A stretch of DNA of 64,000 nt from Incurvaria masculella. Its lineage: Eukaryota; Arthropoda; Insecta; Lepidoptera; Incurvariidae. Shown in pieces: positions 56,095 through 64,000 of the stretch. Both the position numbers and the translations under genes were made by a program. Location of the stretch: positions 13,311,595 through 13,375,594 of the forward strand of contig OX335644.1 in the NCBI GenBank assembly GCA_946894095.1, in the 5' to 3' direction. Positions within the stretch are counted from its first letter, which is position 1, and the number at the start of each line of letters is the position of its first letter. The notes under the pieces were generated by a model. The model saw only the letters and a program-made list of their open reading frames with translations, ran no database searches and was not told where the DNA came from.

Positions 56095-56295
56095 TATCCG
56101 ACGCATGCCGTCGAGCCCGCGGAGGACGCGCGCCGGACGCTGCCGGCCGGCGCCGCGGCGCTGTCGGGCGGCGCGCGCGCGCTGCTGACGCGGCTGCTGG
56201 AGCCGGAGCCGCGACGCCGCCTGCGCAGCGTGCTCGAGCTGCAGCGCACCGCCTTCTACATGCGGTTCGACTTCGACGACGTCCGGGCTATGAAG
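56095..56295 (+). CDS. AGC-type protein kinase, penultimate coding exon
   Basis: A 201-nt GC-rich exon of 67 codons bounded by a pyrimidine-rich acceptor (CATTTGTCCCGCAG|TAT) and donor ATGAAG|GTTAAC, phase 0 at both ends. It reads YPTHAVEPAEDARRTLP..., LSGGARALLTRLLEPEPR, then RRLRSVLELQRTAFY and MRFDFDDVRAMK. The LS..AR.LL..LLE.EP..RL pattern is kinase subdomain XI, with the conserved Arg of the C-lobe, followed by the start of an AGC-kinase C-tail. The next exon at 61175 continues it to a stop. Upstream catalytic exons are not visible in the window. The most likely relatives are S6K-like (RPS6KL1/S6KL-type) kinases, a tentative assignment. High GC at third positions contrasts with the flanking AT-rich introns. 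Confidence 0.7.
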
Positions 56296-56802
56296 GTTAA
56301 CGTCGCTTTTGGCCCAAGTATTTAAAGCTGTCGTGAAGTCACAGGAAATCGAATTAAGAAATGCATTCTTTGTCCATTGGCCAAGGCACAATTTTGCACG
56401 GCGACTGCCATTAAAATAGCGAAATCGTCTTCGAAGGTCCTAACGTTTCCCTACCCCAAAACGTATTCAGGTTTTAATCATCTATTTTTTATCTCTCGAA
56501 AAAGCTTCATTCTATGTCCGCATGCTTTGACTTTTTTGTAAATATCTGTATTTAAGAGTAGAAAAAATCTAATACGGACGTAAAAAAGAATACTATGTGC
56601 CAATGTTTATCAGTCAATATTTTCCAATCTAAAACATATATAAAAAAAAATTAAACATACAGACATAGATTTCTACAATATATTTTAGAATCCAAAATTT
56701 CAAACACCTAGTAAAACATTATGAGCATGGAAACAGTTATTGCCCCTAATATAGGGAATTGATAGGGTAACGACTCTCTTAATAACGGCCCGTAAGCTGT
56801 GT
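56296..56802 (+). other. Kinase intron, 5' part
   Basis: Start of the 4.9-kb phase-0 intron (56296-61174). AT-rich; no repeat recognised in this part. Confidence 0.45.
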
Positions 56803-57134
56803 CCCCCATGCAAACGCAGTTTACTAATCATTTGAAAAGCACTATTCTAATTCGCTTGATATTTGGTATTTTCGACAATAACTATCTGTATCTGCACGTT
56901 TTTGTTTTGCTGAAAAATCTAAAACAAGTCAAATAACAGGCAAGAGAAAATCTCCAAACTGATTATAGGTATTTTCCGAGGTATTTTCTTTGTTGTGTGA
57001 CACAGGATACATTTTTCGAAAAGGCAAACACGTGCAGACGTAGATATTTTTAGGTATTTGTATTTAGATACCAAATGTCAAGCAAATTTAAACGGTGGTT
57101 TACAAATGATTAGTAAACTACGTTTGTATTGGGA
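56803..57134. mobile_element. Palindromic MITE inside the kinase intron
   Basis: CCCCCATGCAAACGCAGTTT at the left faces AAACTACGTTTGTATTGGGA at the right; both arms carry TACTAATCATTTG or its inverse, then TTGATATTTGGTA or its inverse. Confidence 0.65.
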
Positions 57135-57593
57135 GCGTAATCGCCCAGTGCCAGCGCTTCTTACTGAAAAGGTTTAGCGAAAGTAAAACTCATACTGAAT
57201 CAGACTTGGCCTTAAAGTCCAGTTTAAATGTTCCTGCGATCGTATTCGTAAGTTGCAAAATTTCCGTGCTCATCATGCACGGGTGTAGAACAGTAGCTTG
57301 TGCTAGTCACGCTTTGCATCCACCATGTATAAACAAGGCTCCGTCTATGCCTCGACTAAGTAACGGTGAAGACGTGTTGCAAGGGGGGTAATTTAACTAG
57401 GAGATAACTTTTTCCTCTATTTATCACCCCGCGTGGCATGAAGGCCAGTAATAATGATCATGACGGTGTCGAGTATAAGATTAATGTATGCAGTGGAAAT
57501 AACCTATAAAAGTATACAGACCGACGACGTTTCATGTAGGTACCTCACAGACCGCAACTTGGTACTATTAATTCCTGCAAAATTCATATTTAG
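57135..57593. other. Intron sequence, unassigned
   Basis: No feature recognised. Confidence 0.35.
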
Positions 57594-57695
57594 AGTGTTC
57601 GGACTGGACGCGTTTTAAGGTCGGACGAAACCGGTTATTGTATGGTTAGTCCGGTGCTAATCTCGTACTATGTTTTGACAGGTTCTTTCTGAAAA
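57594..57695 (+). mobile_element. Small MITE of the GTATTCAGAG family, copy 3, diverged
   Basis: Shares GAAACCGGTTATTGTATGGT and GGTGCTAATCTCGTACTATG with copies 1 and 2; the ends are eroded. Confidence 0.6.
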
Positions 57696-58301
57696 CGACT
57701 GTAAGAATGCATCCCACCAAAAACGTAATAAAGTCCCCAAGTTCGGTATAAAGAACGAGTGGGCTTTCAGCTTGGCGGACGAATTATTTGGAATGTAATG
57801 TTCCGCGAGGTCACGATAATGTAAATGGCTGAATCTGGGTTCACAGGTTACAGACCAACCCTCTGATGTTAAATAGGTCGGTCTACCTGCGCCAAGAGGT
57901 TGCGTTAGCTAGATTGGTCATACAAAATAGATGTTGGTAGGAACGTGCTGATGAATATACGGATTATCTGGACATTATGCAACAATAATATACCTAAAGT
58001 TAAATCTGTAACCTAAATCGCCTTTAACTACGAAATGAAACCAAAGATTTGTTTCTTTTTTCAGTCGCCTTTTCTAGGTAACGCAACTTCTTGGCGCAGG
58101 CAGGCCGACACATTTAGCTTCAGAGGGTTGGACTTGTATCTTGTGAACCCAGTTTCATCGTGTTACGTTATCGTTACTATTTTTGTCGCGACCTCCTAGT
58201 ATTTCCTTTTTCATCTAAGCCTAGTATACTATAAGTAGGTGCCAAGTTTGGATTCAGTTTTTTGAAAACTCCGTGCACAAATACTATTATTGTATTGTTT
58301 A
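57696..58301. other. Intron sequence, unassigned
   Basis: No feature recognised. Confidence 0.35.
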
Positions 58302-58397
58302 CTAGCTTTCGCCCGCGGCTTTGCTCGCGCTAGAAACCGTCGAATGACATCGAAAATGTATAGTGTTTGACTATAAAATATTTTAACCACCGATTCT

Positions 58398-58444
58398 CAT
58401 GGAGGTGAAGAATGTATTAAGAATGGTATTTCTTCACCTCCATG
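58398..58444. repeat. Perfect 15-bp hairpin
   Basis: CATGGAGGTGAAGAA at 58398-58412 pairs exactly with 58430-58444 over a 17-nt loop, within the repeat above and inside the kinase intron. Confidence 0.7.
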
Positions 58445-58527
58445 CCTATTCTCCTTTATTAGGTTTGTAATGACATTTAGATATCTCAGATTTCATAATT
58501 GATCTCTTTTGTAATCACCTTACTTAA

Positions 58528-59071
58528 GGTGGCCCGACCCGCTCATTTCCCCATACAAAAGGGGAAAGAAGATCACGCCTATATTTCTTATCAGAGATCC
58601 AAAATTTTGCTCAATATAGCTTTATTTGATTGAACTAGATGTCTGATGACCATTGGCATTGTAAAATTGTGTTTGGTTTCCAAGTTATAACGTCTGAAAG
58701 TTCGGATTTTTCGCGCGTTTTATACAATTACTTTGGAGGTGGATTACGCAATGATAAAGTAAGAACATCTTAAAAAGATTAGTCATCAGACATAGCTTGT
58801 TTAATCAAGATTTATAATCTATTTGGTTTTTGTTAGATTTTTGACTACAGCGGTCGTGGTTTACTTTTAGCTATAAGTCGTTTTGAAATTAAAATTTTCG
58901 TAAATCTTACCAAATCATACACTATGCACATTGTCTTTTTTGTGGACAGATTGCATCTTCCTCATAACGGAGCCTGTCTTATTCTTAGAAACAGAGAAGG
59001 TCCCAGAGCGCAACAGCCCGGTTTTGTACTGTGCCCGCAAATGAGTTGAGGCCGCCGGGTTGGGCCACCTT
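58528..59071. mobile_element. TTAA-flanked MITE family 1 (GGTGGCCC), copy 3
   Basis: GGTGGCCCGACCCGC to GGGTTGGGCCACC with TTAA on both sides, nested in the preceding repeat. Confidence 0.85.
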
Positions 59072-59611
59072 AAAATCCATATCAACTGCACCCATACCGA
59101 CCTAAAGATTTGAATTGAATTTATTTCAAGTAATTCTGCCCTTTTAACCCCTTAAACTGTAGAATTTTAGAAAATTCGTGAATATTAATTATATTTAAGA
59201 GCATTAAGACTCAGTTTTAAGTAAATCGGACCACAAACAAAAATTTCCCATGCAAATGTTTTCCCTTTAAGGGGTCGAATTTTAGAAAATGCTACAATAG
59301 GTATATGATTACTCAGTTTCAAGTAAATGACCAAAAAACCACAAATAAAAATATTGCATGCAAACTTTGCCACCCCTTTTCCCTTTGCCACCCCCTTAAG
59401 GGGTTGAATTTTAGAAAATGCTGAAATATGTGTTAGATTAGGTGAAAGAGCATTAAGACTCAGTTTCAAGTAAATCTGACCACAAACAAATGGTTGAATT
59501 TCAAAATATCCTTTCTTAGTACTTGTAGACATCAGACTAGGTACATCTGCGCTAATTTTAAACTTCCTATGTTTTGGGCGTTGATGAGTCGGTGAATCAG
59601 GACCCTTCTTT

Positions 59612-60185
59612 TTAACCGACTTCAAAAAAGGAGGAGGTACTCAATTCGTCTGTATGTTTTTTTTTATGTTTGTTACTTCATAACTTTTGCCTGGGTGAAC
59701 CGATTTTTATGATTATTTTTTTTAAATGAAAGCTAGTGCTTCCCAAGTGGTCCCATTTTAATTTGGTTAAGTTCTGACAATGATATCCATGATAAAATCA
59801 TATAAGTCTTAAATTTGTATTAAGATGTGCGCGACAAATGGACGAATAACTGAATATAACGCCAACCGATTTCGGTGATTCTTTTTTTATTGGAAAGGAC
59901 GTGTACAAATTAGTTAGTGTACTTCAGATTCACTAAAAATAAACAATTAAAAAGAAATTCCGACTTCAAAGAAAAAGCACTAAAAAGTAAAAAATAATTG
60001 CCATTTTTGTAGTTACGATTATTGTTATTTTTTGAGTCGGTGTCAGCCAAGGTAGCCAACTCTTGACTGGCGCAGCGCGTGCCCGGCTGACGCCGACTCA
60101 AAAAAATAACAATAATCGTAACTACACAAATGGCAATTATTTTTTACTTTTTAGTGCTTTTTCTTTGAAGTCGGTTTTTTTTGTT
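59612..60185. mobile_element. AACCGACTTC-family element, most complete copy
   Basis: TTAACCGACTTCAAAAAAGG at the left and CTTTGAAGTCGGTTTTTT at the right. The palindromic right section (59956-60175) is intact, with loop CAGCCAAGGTAGCCAACTC and no GGTTA expansion. Confidence 0.7.
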
Positions 60186-60317
60186 ATTTTTTTATACTAT
60201 ATGTATATAGATATGGAAATGAATATTGCTTGACTACTACTAAATATTGAACTCGGCATTTTTCAACTCCTTTGAATTGGCCTCAATTGGTTTAAACTTG
60301 AGATTGAAATGCGCAGT

Positions 60318-60516
60318 TTCCTTCATGGTTCGTAATTCGTGTAAAACTGTAGGTCCCCTTCCTCTACTACCTGGTTTTAGATCGCCCGGATTGGTACCAT
60401 CGCATTCGATAAAAGATGGTCAAAGCGGCAATGAACAATTTTCCGTATTTTCATCCAGTTCAATGTAGCTTTGCTTATAAAGGGAAGGTCCTGGCATGGC
60501 ACCTAATTCGGAAATG
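60318..60516 (+). mobile_element. SINE body, tRNA-subtype, forward
   Basis: TCATGGTTCGTAATTCGTGT, GGTACCATCGCATTCGATAA and CCTGGCATGGCACCTAATTC; stops at GGAAATGTGG. Confidence 0.65.
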
Positions 60517-60630
60517 TGGAGCAGTTCACATTCGCGACGAAATGCACTCATGCAACTCAGAAAGAGAAAGAAAGTGTTGCAGGATTCATACCCAGACCTC
60601 TTGCATGCAAGGCAAGTCCCCGCGCCACTA
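60517..60630 (-). mobile_element. SINE tRNA-like head and linker, reverse, joined to forward body
   Basis: GAGCAGTTCACATTCGCGAC, AAAGAGAAAGAAAGTG and a head whose inverse reads GGCGCGGGGACTTGCCTTGC then ATGCAAGAGG. The stem CTTGC/GCAAG and loop CTTGCAT imply an Ala-like anticodon TGC. Head and body face opposite ways, a rearranged copy. This head is the closest relative of the 39.3-40.9 kb tandem units. Confidence 0.65.
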
Positions 60631-60764
60631 GTTTACGAGTCGCTCATCGCTCAAGTGATTTGTAATTCGCAATAGAGGCTAGAACTAGTTCAAAGTAAAC
60701 GCACAAAGGTTAGTTAGTATTTATAGATAAGTAGGTACCTAAGTATAGTTTTGTTTTATGTAAC

Positions 60765-61133
60765 TGGTTGGTTGGCGGACATGATGGTTAATACCAAACT
60801 GATTGTCAGATATTAGCCTAACAAACCACATGGGAACTAGGTGCCATGCCAGGACCTTCCTTATATTGCTCGGCTACATTGAAGTGGATGGAAAACATGG
60901 ACAATTTTCATTGCCGCTTCGACCATTGTTCATTCAATGCGATGGTACTTACCCGGGCGGGATTAACCCTACCACCCAGTAAGGAAGAGAACCTACAGTT
61001 TTTACGTGGAATCCGAACCACGGCCAGCAACGGTTGAAAATGGTCACCCATCCAGAACCCAACCGCGCTCAGAGGTGCTTCACCCAGCTTATCGAATCGC
61101 AGGGCGTCGCGCAGCGGGGCAACCGAGTCTGAC
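60765..61133 (-). mobile_element. SINE, 5S-headed, full length, next to a splice acceptor
   Basis: Tail at the left, 5S-subtype 3' half (CCACATGGGAACTAGGTGCC), body, and head with the inverse of GGATGGGTGACC, ending GAGTCTGAC at 61133. It leaves only 41 bp before the kinase's last exon. Confidence 0.8.
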
Positions 61134-61174
61134 AAATGATACGATGTCGAACGAATGTTCGCGCACTTTTGCAG

Positions 61175-61312
61175 ACGTCACCGAAGGCCCTTCTCGAGGA
61201 GCTCTCCCCGCCCTCACCGCCGCCAGGGGCCGGCGAACCCGACTACTCGGAGGAGCTGCGGGCGGCCAGCCAGCAAGTGTTCGCAGATTTCGACCACGTC
61301 ACGATCGTGTGA
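61175..61312 (+). CDS. AGC-type protein kinase, last coding exon
   Basis: Preceded by GCGCACTTTTGCAG (acceptor at 61173-61174) and phase 0. 46 codons read TSPKALLEELSPPSPPPGAG, then EPDYSEELRAASQQ and VFADFDHVTIV, and stop at TGA 61310-61312. The SPPSPPP stretch sits where AGC kinases have a turn motif. FADFDH fits the hydrophobic motif FxxF-(S/T/D/E)-(Y/F/H), with Asp as in PKN-type kinases, where the acid replaces the phosphorylated Ser/Thr. Joined to 56295, the frame continues AMK|TSPKALL without shift. Competing longer open frames here are out of phase. A 34-bp tandem duplication follows in the 3' UTR; a possible poly(A) signal is AATAAA near 62640. Confidence 0.7.
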   Translation, partial: TSPKALLEELSPPSPPPGAGEPDYSEELRAASQQVFADFDHVTIV

Positions 61313-61378
61313 AGCCTTCTCCGTTCCAACGACCATTCCAAGATGAAGCATTCTCCGTTCCAACGACCATTGAAAAAT
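61311..61378 (+). repeat. 34-bp tandem duplication in the 3' UTR
   Basis: GAAGCCTTCTCCGTTCCAAC followed by GACCATTCCAAGAT, then GAAGCATTCTCCGTTCCAAC and GACCATT again; two units with one early mismatch. Confidence 0.8.
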
Positions 61379-61511
61379 AACCGGGCGGGACTGTCAGGGA
61401 GCCGCATTTGGCGCGGATTGTGCGTTTTCGAGGAATCCAACAAAGGGTGTTTTAGTTATCTTGTCATAATACTCTATATCCGCGTTTGTTCTACAGATCT
61501 GGCCGCCTATT

Positions 61512-61690
61512 CTTGGAATTCCGTGCTCGTTAATCAGGAATCTTACAGCCGAGAAAACCGCCTTTTATAGCGGTTGCCAAAGCGATTTTCGCGACGGAAA
61601 ACCTTGAATCATTCAAATCTTTCCGTCCAGATCACTGCTTTGACAACCGCTATAAAAGCGGTTTTTTCGACTGAAAGATTCCTGAGTTCT
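61512..61690. mobile_element. Palindromic MITE (ATTCCG family), copy 2
   Basis: CTTGGAATTCCGTGCTCGTT, CCTTTTATAGCGGTTGCCAA, then CAACCGCTATAAAAGCGGTT and an eroded right end. Confidence 0.6.
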
Positions 61691-61943
61691 GCGCAACATT
61701 ACAAGAACAGGTCTACTAAGATGTTTACGTTTGTATAATATAATATTATTGAACGAGATTGTGAGTTTGATTTATTCAAATATTCCTATTATGAGATGTG
61801 GCTTTGTATCTCGGTTTGTATATCTCACTCATTGTCAATTATTTGTATTAACATATTTCTTTATTGCTTAACATACAGAGTTATACATTTGAGAGATCTC
61901 AATACATAGGTGTGTATTTTTGTAATATAATAATAATTTTTAC

Positions 61944-62136
61944 AGAGTGTGTATTTATTTTGCCGCTATAACAACAAAAAGGTAAAATAAAAAAAATATA
62001 TAAAAATTAAAGGATCACTTTATTTTTATTATTTTTTTATTTTACCTTTTTGTTGTTATAGCGGCAAAATACAAAAAAACGTGATTTTTTTGTGTTGATG
62101 GTACGGAACCCTTCGTGTGCGAGTCAGATTCGCACA
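61944..62136 (-). mobile_element. GACG-element fragment with folded-back central block
   Basis: TTTGCCGCTATAACAACAAA (inverse central block) is followed about 60 bases later by its complement TTTGTTGTTATAGCGGCAAA, then the inverse left end with CGGAACCCTTCGTGTGCGAG. An inverted internal duplication. It is fused directly to a SINE at 62136. Confidence 0.65.
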
Positions 62137-62418
62137 CGAGGTGCTATGCCAGGACCTCCCTTATATTGCTCGGCTACATTGAACTGAATGGAAAACACGG
62201 ACAATTTCATCGCCGCTTCAACCGTCGTTCGTTGGGCGGGATTAACCCTACCACATAGTAAGTAAGGAAGGGGACCTAGAGTTTTACGTGGAATCCGAAC
62301 CAAGGCCATCCTCAACGGTTGAAAATGGTCACCCAACCAGATCCTAACCGCGCTCAGAGGTGCTTCACCAAGCCTATCGAATCGCAAGGCGTCGCGCCAC
62401 TGGGCTACCGATGCTGAC
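62136..62418 (-). mobile_element. SINE, 5S-headed, 3'-truncated, reverse
   Basis: Begins GGTGCTATGCCAGGACC; body, linker and 5S-type head are intact to CTACCGATGCTGAC. The tail half is replaced by the GACG-element. Confidence 0.75.
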
Positions 62419-62948
62419 AAAAAACTGTTAATCTACACAACCTGATCGGCTTCCTGCAGAGGGGTCCAGCTGACAGACCCGTTACTAACTCATGCCATGC
62501 ACCGCTTCCTTGGAGCTCTCCGAGAGGGTTGTGGTGGTGGCCCACGTGTCTTATGTTACCACCCATCTTTCGAGACACACCGGCGGGCTTGCAAGGGTAA
62601 TCTTTTTCTTTACTTTAATTTTGTATTTTGTGTGAAAATAAATAAATTTGCATAATAATTTAACATAATCAGTATTTCCTTAACATAAAGCTTCCTTTCT
62701 CTTCAGTATACCATGCATGTGGTGTGTTCGGCTGTCGGTCCCTTTTTTAAGCGTTTGGAGTTATTTTTAATGGTGAAAACATCATTAAAATCTGATTGGT
62801 AATTTAAGACATATTTGCATTTGAATACTGTCGAAACAGTACATTTCCCATACATTTATTTTTCATTTCATTTTTGAATGTCATATTTTTAAAGGTATTT
62901 TGACGAAAAAAACGTGAAAAATTGGTTTAATATTGAATATAGATTACT
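62419..62948. other. Unassigned spacer; possible poly(A) site
   Basis: GTGTGAAAATAAATAAATTT near 62632 offers AATAAA in a T-rich context and could end the kinase 3' UTR. No other feature was recognised. Confidence 0.3.
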
Positions 62949-63143
62949 TCAGTCAGTCAGCGTGTTTGCGTCCACTGCTGGACCTACCCTCTCCAATTTT
63001 TCTCCAGTCCTCCCGGCCCTCAGCGTACGGAACCACTGCTTTCCGTCGACGCACTTGATGTCGTCTTCCCACCTGGCGGGTGGTCTTCCCACGCTCCGTT
63101 TTCCTGTCGCGGGATCGATAGTTATATGTTTCAAGCATAACAT
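62949..63143 (-). mobile_element. RTE-like non-LTR retrotransposon, C-terminal fragment
   Basis: The minus-strand frame reads MLCLKHITIDPATGKRSVG, then RPPARWEDDIKCVDGKQW. The KRxxGRPPxRWxDDIK pattern belongs to the extreme C-terminus of RTE-type retrotransposon proteins. Further along, the usual DR..W..LEE tail is replaced by LRAGRTGEKLE, consistent with a frameshift. Confidence 0.7.
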
Positions 63144-63885
63144 CGACGTTCAAGGAGTGCTTCCCGTGCCCGCTATTGATTTAATTTTGTTTGTGGTGAC
63201 CAAAAGTCGGAACTTTTTGGAAAATTTCAGGCAGGTCTTGTAAGAATTTCAAAATGGCAACCCTTATTAATGGCAAGGGGAATGCAGGGAATTTTATTTA
63301 TTTTGTTATATTAACTCCATTGAATTCAATCAATTTTTATTGTTTTTGTTATGATTTTAATCCAGACCCTGAATTGTGTATTTTAATAATTTATTTAACA
63401 CTGGAATTGTATCGACATGTCTGTATGATTATGTACCAAAAAGACTTAAATTAAAATGAAAACGATGAATGCATTGGGGTGCTGCCAGAGTGAAAATATT
63501 CTTGATATGATCTATATGGCCCAAATGCAGTCCGACTGCATTGCAGACGAAATACGGAGGACCTAAACACCGATGATGGAAATACCGATAGCCATGATAC
63601 GCGAATATGATAATGTTGGGGACGAAGAACAGTTTTGCAGGCATTGATTTTTGACAGCTATCAAGCTTTTGGATGGAACTATGGATACAATGGGTTTGTT
63701 CGGGTAAAGATGATTCCATTCCGCCCTGTACTGTCCGTTACAGAATGGAATCAGGCGGAACGACTCAGCAACGCTTCAACCCGGGCTACGCTACGGTCCG
63801 AATTGTGCTCAAACGCTGACAGCGTGGATACAGTTTGACCTAATTGCGCTGACAGTGCTGAGAAACGAAAGATTGTGAGGCATGA
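63144..63885. other. Unassigned spacer
   Basis: Open frames up to 109 residues overlap repeats or lack motifs. Nothing else was seen. Confidence 0.3.
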
Positions 63886-63889
63886 TGAC

Positions 63890-64000
63890 ACGATGACGTC
63901 ATGGTTCAAATGCTTACGGTGCTAGGGCGAAACCTGCCAGAATGCATATATACCCCCGTTTTCACCACATCCAATTACCTGAAAACCGATAAGTAACTTT
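63890..64000 (+). promoter_or_regulatory. CRE + TATA promoter-like segment at the window edge
   Basis: TGACGTCA (perfect CRE palindrome, 63894-63901) and TATATA (63947-63952) lie 53 bases apart. Transcription would start about 25-30 bases further on, near 63977-63982. Any gene or LTR it serves would be outside the window. Confidence 0.3.

Larger units (their letters stand above)
58302..59610. mobile_element. TTTCGCCCGCGGCTT-type repeat with internal tandem units, interrupted
   Basis: Starts ACTAGCTTTCGCCCGCGGCT, a start motif seen in many lepidopteran repeats. It is interrupted at 58524-58527 by a TTAA MITE and resumes after 59075 with about three diverged units of roughly 115-130 bp (GACTCAGTTTCAAGTAAAT, GACCACAAACAAA, CCCTTAAGGGGTTGAATTTT). 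The 146-residue minus-strand frame (59185-59625) is made of these units, so its internal repeats are not a protein feature. Confidence 0.55.

Noticed and set aside
59185..59625. 146-residue minus-strand repeat protein
   Set aside because: Its internal repeats are the translated units of a non-coding tandem repeat.
60908..61135. Minus-strand frame like the one at 62124-62420, suggesting a conserved protein pair
   Set aside because: Both are translations of the 5S-type SINE head and body.
61006..61380. 124-residue plus-strand frame as the C-terminal coding exon
   Set aside because: It is out of phase with the kinase; the acceptor at 61174 and phase-0 join select a different frame with a clear AGC C-tail.

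Overview
The window is an intergenic/intronic stretch of a lepidopteran (moth or butterfly) nuclear genome. This rests on many copies of repeat families familiar from Lepidoptera: the element bounded by GGCCAAGTGCGAGTCGGACT and ACGGAACCCTAAAAA with an internal (GACG)n tract, the AACCGACTTC family, and RTE-like and CR1/Jockey-like retrotransposon 3' ends. There are also eukaryotic splice sites, a nuclear tRNA-Ala gene and TATA promoters. Nothing bacterial or viral in organisation was seen.

Gene content is sparse. The best protein-coding evidence is two spliced plus-strand exons at 56095-56295 and 61175-61312. Both are phase 0, and together they encode the end of the C-lobe and the C-tail of an AGC-type protein kinase, finishing with a hydrophobic-motif-like FADFDH and a stop codon. 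The upstream kinase exons were not found here. A minus-strand TATA promoter with an ATG-free first exon and a consensus GTAAGT donor lies at 10443-10608; the rest of that gene would lie to the left. A tRNA-Ala(CGC) gene is at 18880-18951. A 142-codon frame at 53294-53719, broken by one TGA, is unexplained.

Layout. 0-12 kb: an RTE-like fragment, a 3.3-kb structure with long inverted ends terminating in CACAGTGGGGCGAA (Transib-like), GACG elements, small palindromic elements and the minus-strand promoter. 12-19 kb: SINEs, GACG elements, TTAA-flanked MITEs and the tRNA gene. 19.6-29.3 kb: three head-to-tail copies of a 3.22-kb unit, the first two apparently identical. 29-39 kb: mostly unique sequence, with a 1-kb element bearing perfect 110-bp inverted repeats, a perfect RFX X-box and a SINE cluster. 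39.2-40.9 kb: a 17-unit tandem array of about 79-bp tRNA-like units with a 158-bp higher-order repeat. 42-55 kb: nested MITEs, LINE remnants and SINEs. 55-61.4 kb: the kinase exons. 61.4-64 kb: repeats and a CRE/TATA promoter-like segment at the right edge.

The most unusual themes are (i) the tRNA-like array, which appears to be an amplified SINE head with pol III-type boxes and a T-run in each unit; (ii) one SINE body joined to either a 5S-rRNA-like or a tRNA-like head, with the 3' half co-varying with the head; (iii) the 3.2-kb triplication; and (iv) several TTAA-flanked MITE families inserted edge to edge. All calls come from reading the sequence; no database search was possible.
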